Positions 1 through 8,100 of a stretch of DNA of 64,000 bases are shown here, one piece after another (within the stretch, counting starts at the first letter, position 1; the number at the start of each line of letters is the position of its first letter). The stretch covers positions 124,001-188,000 of the forward strand of contig NZ_JAGGQJ010000004.1 of the NCBI RefSeq assembly GCF_018613325.1, read 5' to 3'. Both the position numbers and the translations under genes were made by a program. This stretch comes from Bacillus sp. ISL-34 (GTDB lineage: Bacteria > Bacillota > Bacilli > Bacillales > DSM-1321). Under the pieces are notes generated by a model. The model made no database searches and was not told the origin of the DNA. It saw only the letters and a list, made by a program, of their open reading frames with translations.

Positions 1-342
1 AAACAAACCGATTTTTTTGGTCAAACCGCTCTGAACCACTTCAAATACTGTGGCAGGAAACCCAGAGTTGAAGGAGTTCGCCTTTTGGGAAACGAAACCG
101 ACCTTTTGCCAATCTTTAAAGCGTCGTATGTCTTCCCCGAATATTTCTATTTTTCCCTTTTGGAGCTTGAACAGACCAAGCAGCAACTTCAAAAGTGTTG
201 ACTTACCGGATCCATTCGGCCCAACGATAGCTAAGAAGGCCCCTCTAGGGATTTCAAGCGAAACATGTTCCAGCACTAGATCTTTTGTATATTTGTAAGA
301 TATATCTTCAAATTTAACTATGGGGTTTACTGCATTATCCAA
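1..342 (-). CDS. znuC: Zinc-type ABC transporter ATP-binding protein, N-terminal part (window edge)
   Basis: The gene runs off the left edge; 114 residues are present. They show Walker A (GPNGSGKST, about residues 34-42) and a Q-loop stretch VSQKANSFNSGFPATVFEVV that is typical of the ZnuC/AdcC/YcdI group importing Zn2+ (or Mn2+). The ATPase would sit on the cytoplasmic face of a membrane permease whose genes lie outside the window. The start is taken as TTG because an AAGGTGAT ribosome binding site stands 7 nt upstream. A sigma-A promoter and a Zur-like half-site lie directly upstream, which supports zinc rather than another metal. The family is clear; the exact substrate is inferred. Confidence 0.75.
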   Translation of the reverse strand, partial: MDNAVNPIVKFEDISYKYTKDLVLEHVSLEIPRGAFLAIVGPNGSGKSTLLKLLLGLFKLQKGKIEIFGEDIRRFKDWQKVGFVSQKANSFNSGFPATVFEVVQSGLTKKIGLF

Positions 343-357
343 AGAGATCACCTTTTT

Positions 358-376
358 TTTAAGAATCATTACGATT
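358..376 (-). promoter_or_regulatory. Candidate Zur operator
   Basis: Read on the minus strand, one half-site AATCGTAAT matches the Bacillus Zur box (inverted AATCGTAAT/ATTACGATT around one base) exactly. The other half matches only at its inner ATT and one outer base. It lies between the predicted transcription start and the ribosome binding site of the zinc ABC transporter gene, where a repressor would block transcription. The weak second half keeps this a candidate. Confidence 0.45.
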
Positions 377-386
377 AACAATCGTT

Positions 387-415
387 AGTATAAATCAAAG
401 AAGCCCAGATGTAAA
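387..415 (-). promoter_or_regulatory. Sigma-A promoter of the zinc ABC transporter gene
   Basis: On the minus strand TTTACA (-35, 410-415) and TATACT (-10, 387-392) are separated by 17 bp. The predicted start near 380 places the candidate Zur box just downstream. Confidence 0.65.
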
Positions 416-554
416 GAATCCGGTCCTCTGAACAAGTGCCGGTACGCCCTGAACCACAAAAAATGTTAGTTTAACCAAATTACCGTAATCTAACAAAGTT
501 TCATGTTCACATACGTCTTACTCCTTCATATGTTTTAACAAAGGAGGAGATCGT

Positions 555-815
555 TTGAAATTATTTGAAATGATGGTCAATCATAAAATCAACAGTATAC
601 GCCCCGATGAACTGCTTTCCCTTGCTAAACAGCATAAGGTTGCACTCACTCAAAAACAAGCACAGGATATCACTGCACTTCTAGCAGGTAAAAATATTAA
701 CATTTTTGATATACGTCAAAGACAGAACGTACTTGGTCAAATAACAAAAGTCGCCGGAGCAAGCACAGCCAGGGAAATAGAATCCCTCTTCAACAACCTT
801 ACTTCCACTTTTTAA
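555..815 (+). CDS. yqfT: DUF2624 family protein YqfT
   Basis: This is an 86-residue soluble protein of unknown function, recognised as the Bacillus YqfT/DUF2624 family from its sequence and from its place beside nfo, as in B. subtilis. It starts with TTG; AAGGAGGAG lies 5-6 nt upstream and no better start exists. It looks all-helical, with no signal peptide or membrane segment. It converges on nfo, sharing a bidirectional terminator. The B. subtilis neighbour zur is not between it and the zinc transporter here. Function cannot be inferred. Confidence 0.8.
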   Translation: MKLFEMMVNHKINSIRPDELLSLAKQHKVALTQKQAQDITALLAGKNINIFDIRQRQNVLGQITKVAGASTAREIESLFNNLTSTF

Positions 816-874
816 AGATCTTAAGCCAGCTGCTTAAAGTCGTTATCAGAGCATACTTAATCCAAATGCAAAAT

Positions 875-917
875 GAAAGGACGATTCATCTTTATTTCGA
901 TGAATCGTCCCTTTCTT
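875..917. terminator. Bidirectional terminator between yqfT and nfo
   Basis: A 12-bp perfect stem (GGACGATTCATC and its complement) with an 8-nt loop is flanked by A-rich and T-rich runs, so it can end transcripts from both sides. Confidence 0.85.
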
Positions 918-923
918 TTATGA

Positions 924-1820
924 TTATTGTTGAAATCTGATCTTTTCCAATAAATCTTCATCAAATTGATTATTCTTGAACATATCAATTTCAAATTTAT
1001 AAGGTGCCTTTTTGTCTTTTTTGTCTTCCCCTACATAAGGTGTTTCCAGGATTTTCGGAACAGAGCTTAATTGCGGATGGTGGACAATATCATTCAACGC
1101 CTTAAAACCGATATGGCCAAATCCAATGTTTTCATGGCGGTCTTTACGCATGCCGCGTTCGTTCTTGCTATCGTTTATATGAAGGACCTTGATGCGGTCA
1201 ACACCGACCAATTTATCAAATTCATTCAGTACGCCATCAAAATCCTCGATGATATTATATCCTGCATCGTGAGTATGGCAAGTATCGAAGCATACCGATA
1301 ATTTTTCATTATGGGTCACACCATCAATGATCATTGCCAGCTCCTCGAAAGACCTGCCACATTCAGAACCTTTACCCGCCATCGTTTCAAGGGCAATCTG
1401 AACTTTATCGTCGGCAGTAAGCACTTCATTCAAACCTTCGATGATTCTCTTGATGCCCAGTTCACTGCCTGCACCAACATGCGCACCTGGATGAAGTACG
1501 ATCTGCCTGGCGCCAATCGCTTCGGTCCGGTCGATTTCGCTGCGTAGGAAGTTGACTCCAAGCTCGTATGTGGCAGGATTCGTGGTATTTCCAATATTAA
1601 TGATATACGGGGCATGGACAACGATATCGCTGATCCCATTCTCCTCCATATGCAGTCTTCCGGCTTCGATATTTAAATCCTCGATTTTTTTACGTCTTGT
1701 GTTTTGAGGGGCCCCTGTATAGATCATGAATGTGTTGGAGCCATACGAAGCCGCTTCTTGACTCGCAGCAAGAAGCATACCTTTCCCGCTCATTGAAACA
1801 TGCGATCCAATCTTCAACAT
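924..1820 (-). CDS. nfo: Endonuclease IV (AP endonuclease)
   Basis: This base-excision-repair enzyme cuts DNA 5' of abasic sites and trims 3' blocking groups. The 298-residue TIM-barrel protein carries all expected metal ligands by alignment with E. coli Nfo: H69, H110, E145, D179, H182, H214, D227, H229 and E259. Length is normal for the Bacillus YqfS type, which helps protect spore DNA. The ATG start follows a GGGGAG ribosome binding site. It lies 12 bp downstream of cshB on the same strand and is probably co-transcribed with it. Confidence 0.95.
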   Translation of the reverse strand: MLKIGSHVSMSGKGMLLAASQEAASYGSNTFMIYTGAPQNTRRKKIEDLNIEAGRLHMEENGISDIVVHAPYIINIGNTTNPATYELGVNFLRSEIDRTEAIGARQIVLHPGAHVGAGSELGIKRIIEGLNEVLTADDKVQIALETMAGKGSECGRSFEELAMIIDGVTHNEKLSVCFDTCHTHDAGYNIIEDFDGVLNEFDKLVGVDRIKVLHINDSKNERGMRKDRHENIGFGHIGFKALNDIVHHPQLSSVPKILETPYVGEDKKDKKAPYKFEIDMFKNNQFDEDLLEKIRFQQ

Positions 1821-1832
1821 CTGTTTTCTCCC

Positions 1833-3149
1833 CTATTTCTTTCTCTGTATACGACGTTCGCGTTTTTTAAAGTTCTCCACATCTCGTTGAATTTTCTTCT
1901 TGTATCCTGGTTTGACTTTAGTTGGCTTCTTGACGTGCCTGCTCGCTTTAACATCTATTTCAGATTTTTGTTTTTTACGGTTTTTCCGTTTATTACGTTC
2001 GTCGATATCCACCCAATCACCGTTTTGGATATCGGCATCACGGAATTCAATGCCCATTTTTTCAAGGCGGTTCAATGAATCTTCATCGGATGTATCATAA
2101 ATGGTAGTGGCAATGCCGGAATATCCTGCACGAGCCGTCCTTCCCGTCCTATGGATGTAAAAATCCAAATCTGAAGGCAATTCATAGTTAATGATGTGAC
2201 TTACACCTTCAATATCGATTCCACGGGAAGCCAGATCTGTCGCAACGATGAATTGATACTCCAAATCATTGATTTGCTTCATCATTTTTTTACGCTCACG
2301 AGGCGTTAAATCCCCATGAATACGGCCGACATTCAACCCTTTTTCGATCAAGGAATTCGCCACATGATCCGCCATTTTTTTTGTGTTCGTGAAAACAATC
2401 GCCAAATATGGATTATATCGAACGATGATATCATGAAGTAACTGCTCTCTGTTTCGGTGGCGAAGCGGTACCAGAACATGTTCAATTTTCGCAGCGGTCG
2501 CCTGCTTGGGATTCACTTGAACATACTTTGGGTTCTCCATATATTTATTCAAAAACGGCTTTAATTTTTCCGGGATGGTTGCCGAAAAGACAAGCATTTG
2601 AATTTTTTCAGCCATACGTGATGCAAATAAATCGACATCTTCAAGGAATCCCATGTCTAGCATAAGGTCCGCTTCATCGACTACAAGCATTTTTGCTGTA
2701 TACACTTGAAGTGCCTGAGCTTCAACCAAATCCTTGATCCGGCCTGGCGTACCGATTACCAGTTGCGGTTGTGTCTTCAATTTATCAATCATTCGCTGTT
2801 TATCAGTACCACCGATGAAACAACGGACTTGAATCTGCTCATCCTCAGGGAAATGGTCAGCAATTTTCAAAGCTTCTTTGTAGATTTGGTTCGCTAACTC
2901 ACGGGTTGGTGCGGAAATAATCGCTTGAACCTCATTTTTACCAGCATCAAGCCTGTTCATGATCGGCAGCAAATAGGAATGTGTCTTTCCTGTACCTGTT
3001 TGCGACTGTCCAATTAAGCTACTTCCCTTTAAAAGCGACGGAAGCACGCGCTCTTGAATTTCCGTCGGCTTATCGAACCCTAAAGTACGAACTGCATCTA
3101 GAATGTAGCTTTTCAAATTAAATCGTTCAAATTGATTTTGTTTCATCAA
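1833..3149 (-). CDS. cshB: DEAD-box RNA helicase CshB
   Basis: This is an ATP-dependent RNA helicase of the CshB/YqfR type, linked in Bacillus to cold adaptation and ribosome/mRNA remodelling. The 438 residues match the B. subtilis length. Visible motifs are the Q motif (PTEIQ, 28-32), QTGTGKT (50-56), PTREL (81-85), TPGR (134-137), DEAD (158-161), SAT (189-191) and HRTGRTARAG (333-342). The C-terminal tail of about 60 residues is strongly basic, as expected for RNA binding. The first ATG of an ATG-ATG pair was used; the second would shorten it by one residue. It heads a unit with nfo. Confidence 0.95.
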   Translation of the reverse strand: MMKQNQFERFNLKSYILDAVRTLGFDKPTEIQERVLPSLLKGSSLIGQSQTGTGKTHSYLLPIMNRLDAGKNEVQAIISAPTRELANQIYKEALKIADHFPEDEQIQVRCFIGGTDKQRMIDKLKTQPQLVIGTPGRIKDLVEAQALQVYTAKMLVVDEADLMLDMGFLEDVDLFASRMAEKIQMLVFSATIPEKLKPFLNKYMENPKYVQVNPKQATAAKIEHVLVPLRHRNREQLLHDIIVRYNPYLAIVFTNTKKMADHVANSLIEKGLNVGRIHGDLTPRERKKMMKQINDLEYQFIVATDLASRGIDIEGVSHIINYELPSDLDFYIHRTGRTARAGYSGIATTIYDTSDEDSLNRLEKMGIEFRDADIQNGDWVDIDERNKRKNRKKQKSEIDVKASRHVKKPTKVKPGYKKKIQRDVENFKKRERRIQRKK

Positions 3150-3207
3150 AAAACTCCTTTATCCTGTCATTCATTAGACATGTCCTGTTATTATAATAAA
3201 TTTTACA

Positions 3208-3260
3208 CAAAAAGCGCAAGCGCCTGGGTTGCTCGTGAAGAAAATAGGGATTGTCCCATA
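3208..3260 (+). repeat. Intergenic repeat, copy 1
   Basis: A 53-bp unit starting CAAAAAGCGCAAGCGCC recurs 121 bp downstream with a single mismatch. It begins with an arm AAAAAGCGC that pairs with GCGCTTTTT at 3263-3271. A degraded inverted copy (TTTTTCAC..CGAGC..GGCGCT, about 3292-3314) follows. The unit resembles short dispersed GCGC-rich repeats seen between genes in many Bacillus genomes; that resemblance is from memory. Confidence 0.8.
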
Positions 3261-3328
3261 AGGCGCTTTTTGCCTTGTGAGGGCAATCCTCTTTTTCACA
3301 ACGAGCTAGGCGCTGAAGCTGGATTACT

Positions 3329-3381
3329 CAAAAAGCGCAAGCACCTGGGTTGCTCGTGAAGAAAATAGGGATTGTCCCATA
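3329..3381 (+). repeat. Intergenic repeat, copy 2
   Basis: This is the second direct copy of the 53-bp unit, differing from copy 1 at one position (GCACC instead of GCGCC). A shorter related fragment, AAAAGCGCATGCGCT, follows at about 3432-3446. The rest of the gap to yqfQ (3447-3656) shows no gene or clear signal. Confidence 0.8.
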
Positions 3382-3670
3382 ATGGGGCAGGCCATCTACT
3401 TTTTTCACGTTGACCCATTTACTTCAATCACAAAAGCGCATGCGCTGAGGCTAGTTCTCTTAAAATGGACTCTTGCAAACGAAAAGCCCCTGTCCTGGTC
3501 ATAGCGTATCCCCCGCAGACATGGAGCTAAAAGACTACCGTTACCATCTTACCTTCTTTCCGGTTACTTCACAACTGCCCAGTCACTCTTTCCTCAAACC
3601 TTTTTTGTCGAGTTGCATAATTTATATAGAAGATAACACCAGCATATAAAAATCTCAGGAGGTGAAACCT

Positions 3671-4357
3671 ATGTTCCCAAATAGAAATCGTCAACCCGGA
3701 CCCGGTTTTCAGCCACCCAATGGTCGAAGGATGCAGCAACAGCCTGCTCCATTCAGACAGTCACCGCAAATCCACCACCCCTATCAGCAGATGCAGCGGC
3801 CGATGGTTCAAAACATACGGCAGGTGCCACAGGGACCTCAAGGTTTCCGCGGACCTTTCATCCACCCGCAGCGGCAGGAAATGCCGCCAGCAAAGAAAGA
3901 AGGGTTATTGTCGAAAATACTCGGTAAGTCGAAACAAAAAGCAGCTTCGCCAAATTTGTTTGCGCCAGCCGCTTCCACTAACCAAAGTTCTTCAAGAAGC
4001 AGCGGAGGCGGTATCTTAGAAACATTAAAGAACCCCGAGTCCCTTAATAATATGCTTTCCAACACGCAAAAAGTGTTGCAAGCAGCGGAGCAATTCACGC
4101 CTATGGTGGAACAATACGGACCAGTGATTAAAAACCTGCCTTCCATGTGGAAAGTTTTTCGGAGCATTTCATCAGCCGGTGCTAGCGAGGACGAGGGTGC
4201 TTCCGTTGAAAGCGGGCCAAATGTTGAGGCACAAAAAAACAGTAAAGTAAAAACGGATTCGAAGAAAAAAGAAAAAGCTAAAGAAGCTAACCCCATCTCC
4301 CAAGTCCGTACCGAAACCAAAAGGGAAAGGTCATCCGGTCCGAAGCTTTATATTTAA
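3671..4357 (+). CDS. yqfQ: VrrA/YqfQ family protein
   Basis: The 228-residue protein has a Pro/Gln-rich, low-complexity N-terminal third (to about residue 75), a basic linker, a conserved YqfQ-like core with LKNPESLNNMLSNTQKVLQAAEQ and QYGPVIKNLPSMWKVFRS (about 120-175), and a Lys/Glu-rich charged tail. The B. anthracis homologue VrrA carries the variable-number repeat used in typing; here the N-terminal region is rich but not cleanly repeated. ATG at 3671 is preferred over GTG at 3662 because AGGAGGTG sits 7 nt before it. The biochemical role is unknown; a spore or envelope role is only a guess. Confidence 0.8.
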   Translation: MFPNRNRQPGPGFQPPNGRRMQQQPAPFRQSPQIHHPYQQMQRPMVQNIRQVPQGPQGFRGPFIHPQRQEMPPAKKEGLLSKILGKSKQKAASPNLFAPAASTNQSSSRSSGGGILETLKNPESLNNMLSNTQKVLQAAEQFTPMVEQYGPVIKNLPSMWKVFRSISSAGASEDEGASVESGPNVEAQKNSKVKTDSKKKEKAKEANPISQVRTETKRERSSGPKLYI

Positions 4358-4404
4358 AGGCTACACAAATTTACACATAACTGATTTTATGTAAATATGA
4401 TGTT

Positions 4405-4433
4405 TTGTAATATCATCTATGGTCTTATATAAT
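4405..4433 (+). promoter_or_regulatory. Sigma-A promoter of ispH
   Basis: TTGTAA (4405-4410) and a perfect TATAAT (4428-4433) are separated by 17 bp, about 50 bp before the ispH start. Confidence 0.75.
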
Positions 4434-4482
4434 AGAAAGGTATAAAAAGTGAGAGTTTCTTGCCTTGAAGGAGGACACATAG

Positions 4483-5427
4483 ATGAAAGTGATTAAAATT
4501 TCCCCGCGCGGCTATTGTTATGGCGTTGTCGATGCCATGGTAATCGCCCGAAATGCGGCTTTAGATAAAACCTTGCCACGTCCCATTTACATTTTAGGAA
4601 TGATCGTGCATAACAAACATGTGACGGATGCGTTTGAAGAAGAAGGCATCATCACGTTGGACGGCAGCAACCGCAACGATATCATCGAACAGGTGGACAG
4701 CGGAACCGTCATCTTTACTGCTCACGGCGTTTCCCCTGAGATCAGGAAGATTGCCGAGAAAAAAGGTCTTGTGACGCTCGATGCAACATGTCCCGATGTT
4801 ACCGCAACACATGACTTAATTCGGGAAAAACAAGCGGAAGGCTATCAAATCATTTATATTGGCAAAAAAGGCCATCCGGAACCAGAGGGTGCTGTCGGAG
4901 TTGCTCCCGATGTCGTTCACTTGGTTCAAAAGGATGAAGATGTGGAAGCCTTGACTTTGAATAGTGATAAAATCATTGTCACCAATCAAACAACGATGAG
5001 CCAATGGGATGTTTTGGATATCATGGATAAGGTCAAGGAAAAGTTCCCACATGCCGAAGTCCATAAGGAAATTTGTTTAGCGACACAAGTTCGCCAAGAA
5101 GCGGTTGCCGAGCAAGCTGGTGAAGCTGATGTTTTAATCGTTGTCGGAGATCCCAAGAGTAATAATTCAAACCGCCTTGCACAAGTTTCCCAAGAGATTG
5201 CCGGCACGAGAGCTTATCGGATCGCTGACATTTCCGAGCTGAACCTTGAATGGCTAAAAGATGCAGAAACGGTTGCCGTCACATCGGGGGCTTCAACACC
5301 AACTCCGATCACGAAGGAAGTTATCGCATTTCTAGAGCAATATGAAGCAAATGATGAATCGACTTGGAATACCGAAAAGAAAACGCCATTGCATAAAATT
5401 TTACCTAAGATTAAAGTGAAGAAATGA
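4483..5427 (+). CDS. ispH: 4-hydroxy-3-methylbut-2-enyl diphosphate reductase
   Basis: This is the last enzyme of the MEP isoprenoid pathway; it reduces HMBPP to IPP and DMAPP with an Fe-S cluster. The three cluster cysteines are C12 (GYCYGVVDA), C103 (DATCPDV) and C198 (EICLATQ). Substrate-binding residues H43, H81, H131 and E133 are in VHNKH, TAHGV and GHPEPEG. At 314 residues it is a normal Bacillus LytB/YqfP. The ATG follows AAGGAGGAC. It is transcribed alone from its own promoter and ends at a hairpin shared with the convergent yqfO. Confidence 0.96.
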   Translation: MKVIKISPRGYCYGVVDAMVIARNAALDKTLPRPIYILGMIVHNKHVTDAFEEEGIITLDGSNRNDIIEQVDSGTVIFTAHGVSPEIRKIAEKKGLVTLDATCPDVTATHDLIREKQAEGYQIIYIGKKGHPEPEGAVGVAPDVVHLVQKDEDVEALTLNSDKIIVTNQTTMSQWDVLDIMDKVKEKFPHAEVHKEICLATQVRQEAVAEQAGEADVLIVVGDPKSNNSNRLAQVSQEIAGTRAYRIADISELNLEWLKDAETVAVTSGASTPTPITKEVIAFLEQYEANDESTWNTEKKTPLHKILPKIKVKK

Positions 5428-5436
5428 TGCACCAAA

Positions 5437-5470
5437 AAACAAAGGCAGCCATTAAGGGCTGCCTTTGTTA
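5437..5470. terminator. Bidirectional terminator between ispH and yqfO
   Basis: A 10-bp perfect stem (AAAGGCAGCC with its complement, 5441-5450 and 5457-5466) with a 6-nt loop is flanked by AAC A-runs and TTTGTTATGTTATTT. Confidence 0.85.
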
Positions 5471-5476
5471 TGTTAT

Positions 5477-6595
5477 TTAAATGAAGCGGAAAGGGTCAGT
5501 ATTCAGCCGGGATGGAATGAATTCAACATCGTAGTTCTTTTCGCGGCACATTTTTTCAAGGATTGTTGCCACACCTTTTTTCATCACCTTTTCAACATTG
5601 TGGCCTGGATCCACGATATTCAATCCAAGCATCATCGCGTCATGGGCTGTATGGTAATACATGTCACCTGTAACATATACATCAGCTCCCTTGAATTTCG
5701 CTGTCGTAAAGTATTTATTGCCGTCCCCGCCCAACACAGCCACTTTTTTGATCGTGCTTTGCAAATCGCCAACGACACGCACCTTTTCAACATCAAGTGT
5801 CCGCTTCACATGTTCGGAAAATTGTTCAAGTGTCATTTCTTCAGGAAGTACACCGATCTTTCCTAAGCCAAGAGACTCGCCTTTATTCTCCAGTTTATAT
5901 ATATCGTGAGCAACTTCCTCATATGGATGGGCTTTGATCATCGCAGATAGCACTTTCTTCTCGATATTTTCCGGGAATATCGTTTCGACCCGCATTTCAG
6001 CTACTTCTTCAAGCTTTCCTTGGGAGCCAATTACCGGCTCACTGCCTTCACCTGGCAAGAATCGTCCGGTACCTTCCCCCGAAAACGAACAATTGCTGTA
6101 ATTCCCGATCGCTCCGGCCCCTGCCTTACCTAGGGCTTCCCTCACCTTTTGTGCGTCGGTCTTTGGAACATATACGACCAATTTCTTTAGAGCTGTCTCG
6201 TGAGTTGGTATCAATACTTCTGTGTCCTGCAATTTCAGCGCTTCGGCTAGTAAATCATTTACTCCGCCCTTAGCGACATCCAAATTGGTATGCGCAGCAT
6301 AAACAGCGATATCATGTTTGATCAGCTTTTCGATGATGCGGCCTCCAGCAGTGTTTGTATCGATCCTTTTCAATGGTCGGTAAATAAGCGGATGATGGGC
6401 GATGATCAATTCCACGCCAAGTTCTATCGCTTCGTCTACTACCTCTTCCAGCACATCAAGGGCAACCAGTACTTTAGTAACCGGCTTATTGAGCTGACCG
6501 ACATACAGCCCGATTGGATCTCCCTCCATTGCATAATGCTTTGGGGAGAATTGTTCAAACGTTTCAATGATTTTGTGGCCATTCACTGTCTTCAA
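5477..6595 (-). CDS. yqfO: Nif3-like dinuclear metal-centre protein YqfO
   Basis: This 372-residue NIF3/DUF34 family protein has the long Firmicute architecture: an N-terminal metal-binding half (IIAHHPLIYRPLK, AAHTNLD), a central CutA/PII-like insertion (about 130-235), and a C-terminal half with GGDGNKYF, VTGDMYYHTAHD and DPGHNVE. The family is thought to bind two divalent metals; its reaction is not established. The start is TTG and overlaps the trmK stop as TTGA, with GAGGAGGTG inside the trmK end, so translation is probably coupled. Confidence 0.93.
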   Translation of the reverse strand: MKTVNGHKIIETFEQFSPKHYAMEGDPIGLYVGQLNKPVTKVLVALDVLEEVVDEAIELGVELIIAHHPLIYRPLKRIDTNTAGGRIIEKLIKHDIAVYAAHTNLDVAKGGVNDLLAEALKLQDTEVLIPTHETALKKLVVYVPKTDAQKVREALGKAGAGAIGNYSNCSFSGEGTGRFLPGEGSEPVIGSQGKLEEVAEMRVETIFPENIEKKVLSAMIKAHPYEEVAHDIYKLENKGESLGLGKIGVLPEEMTLEQFSEHVKRTLDVEKVRVVGDLQSTIKKVAVLGGDGNKYFTTAKFKGADVYVTGDMYYHTAHDAMMLGLNIVDPGHNVEKVMKKGVATILEKMCREKNYDVEFIPSRLNTDPFRFI

Positions 6596-7299
6596 CCTTT
6601 AAGCACCTCCTCAATAACGGAAATTTGGGATTTTAATTCATTGCGCTTCGTTTCCAGTCCGCTTCTTCCGCTTTCGTCCAATTGTTCGATGATTCTTTCC
6701 AAATGTTTTTTCTCTAGCTGCCATTTTTTTATGAAAATGTCACTGAATTGCTCTCTTAAGTATGGACCGAATGTGATGCCCGCTTGCTTGTTTAACAGAT
6801 AAGGGCGGAGCGGGTCCCCTTTTTCGGCAATTAGGATTTCGTAGATTTTCCCATCCTCCTCAAGGATTTCCTCTCCACTAAGCTCCCAGCCGTTTTCGAT
6901 TAGCCAGCTGCGAACATTCGCTGCACCGACATTAGGCTGAAGGATAAGCCTTTCCGCCTTGCCAAGTTTGCCTTTTCCGCTTTCCAATATACTTGATATT
7001 AAAGTCCCTCCCATGCCTGCAATCGTAATGCAAGTCGCTTCATCTGGCTTCAATACTTCAAGCCCGTCTCCTTTACGGACCTCTATCTTGTCCCCAAGCC
7101 CCGTCATTGCCACTTGCTTGCGTGCTGACTGATATGGCCCTTCTACAACTTCGCCTGCTATTGCGCTGTCACACAAGCCGTTAGTCACCGCATAGCATGG
7201 CAAGTAAGCATGGTCGGAACCTATATCTGCAAGGATGCTTCCTTTTGGTATATGTATGGCAACACGTTCTAATCTCATCGATAGTTTTTCATGATTCAT
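6592..7299 (-). CDS. trmK: tRNA (adenine-22-N1)-methyltransferase
   Basis: This is a class I SAM methyltransferase that makes m1A22 in tRNAs. Motif I is LADIGSDHAYLP, the GEV acidic loop is AGEVVEGPYQSA, and AGMGG with LQPNV follows (catalytic NPPY-like position). A helical C-terminal domain runs from about residue 160. It is 235 residues from ATG at 7299. A TTG start at 7308 was rejected because it abuts the AAGAGAG ribosome binding site, while the ATG is 9 nt from it. It is co-transcribed with yqfO. Confidence 0.93.
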   Translation of the reverse strand: MNHEKLSMRLERVAIHIPKGSILADIGSDHAYLPCYAVTNGLCDSAIAGEVVEGPYQSARKQVAMTGLGDKIEVRKGDGLEVLKPDEATCITIAGMGGTLISSILESGKGKLGKAERLILQPNVGAANVRSWLIENGWELSGEEILEEDGKIYEILIAEKGDPLRPYLLNKQAGITFGPYLREQFSDIFIKKWQLEKKHLERIIEQLDESGRSGLETKRNELKSQISVIEEVLKG

Positions 7300-7459
7300 A
7301 TTTATCAACTCTCTTAATTCAAATAATTTCTTACTATAATTAGTTTCCCTTTCGATTATACCAAGTTCAATCGAAAAATTACAGAAAGGAGAAATAGGAC
7401 TCTTTCTAGTGGGCAGAAGAAAACTTCCATTCGGAATCTTCCTTTTCTGAATAAATGAA

Positions 7460-7506
7460 AAACTGACTCAAAAAGTTCGCTTTCCAACGATTTCTTGAGT
7501 CAGTTT
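7460..7506 (-). terminator. Terminator of cccA
   Basis: AACTGACTCAA (7461-7471) pairs with TTGAGTCAGTT (7495-7505) around a 23-nt loop; on the minus strand the stem is followed by TTTTTCATTTATTC. Confidence 0.75.
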
Positions 7507-7512
7507 CATGAA

Positions 7513-7881
7513 TTACTTCAGTCCATGAATATATTCGGCCATGGCGTCAATGTTCTGTTCTTCGACTAAACCTGGTGGCATTGCACCTCGTCCATTAGTG
7601 ATCACGTCTTTGACCTCGTCCACCGACAGACGATCGCCAACTCCTTTTAGGGCAGGCCCGACGCCGCCTTGATAGGCGTCACCATGACAAGAGATACAGT
7701 TTTGCTTGTAGATGTCCTCAGGTGATGCTGAGGCACTTTCTGATTCTTCTGTCTTTCCGCCGCCCTCTTTTTCCTTAGCAAGATCTTTGGCATCACCCAA
7801 ACCTTTAAACGAAAGTAAAAACATAAGTCCAATACCAAAAACCATGATAATAATAAAAGGCATTACTGGATTGCGATTCAT
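7513..7881 (-). CDS. cccA: Membrane-anchored cytochrome c550
   Basis: This small 122-residue electron carrier is held by an uncleaved N-terminal helix (about residues 7-24). An acidic Ser/Glu linker follows, then a class I cytochrome c domain. Haem is attached at C62 and C65 with H66 as the proximal ligand (CISCH); M101 in GAMPPG is the likely distal ligand. The domain faces outward. The same gene lies next to sigA in B. subtilis. GGGGAGG precedes the ATG. It has its own terminator and probably its own promoter in the AT-rich gap upstream. Confidence 0.93.
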   Translation of the reverse strand: MNRNPVMPFIIIMVFGIGLMFLLSFKGLGDAKDLAKEKEGGGKTEESESASASPEDIYKQNCISCHGDAYQGGVGPALKGVGDRLSVDEVKDVITNGRGAMPPGLVEEQNIDAMAEYIHGLK

Positions 7882-7950
7882 AGAATTTCCTCCCCTATGT
7901 AGAACCTAAACTTACCATATTTAATATTATATACAAACAGCTATATATTA

Positions 7951-7978
7951 TTTTACTTGAAAAGAGTTTCAAGTAAAA
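7951..7978. repeat. Perfect 12-bp inverted repeat upstream of cccA
   Basis: TTTTACTTGAAA and TTTCAAGTAAAA are separated by AGAG, about 70 bp upstream of cccA and 120 bp after the upstream membrane protein gene. It could be an AT-rich terminator or a dimeric repressor site. Nothing else was recognised in the 219-bp gap. Confidence 0.7.
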
Positions 7979-8100
7979 GCCCAAAAATAGAAGATATTAT
8001 ATAATTTCTTAAAATTGTCAAAAACTTATGTATATTTCCAAACAATTTTACTTTTTCTTACATATATTTCATAATACCCTAAAATCACTAATTAAAACCG

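Noticed and set aside
3132..3359. 75-codon open frame across the intergenic repeats
   Set aside because: Its sequence is made of the repeat copies and begins inside cshB; no ribosome binding site.
3838..4320. 160-codon open frame on the minus strand opposite yqfQ
   Set aside because: Antisense shadow of a Gln/Pro/Lys-rich gene, without start signals or recognisable domains.
6290..6802. 170-codon open frame on the plus strand opposite yqfO and trmK
   Set aside because: It lies antisense to two well-supported genes, has Ser/Phe/Cys-rich noise-like composition and no ribosome binding site.
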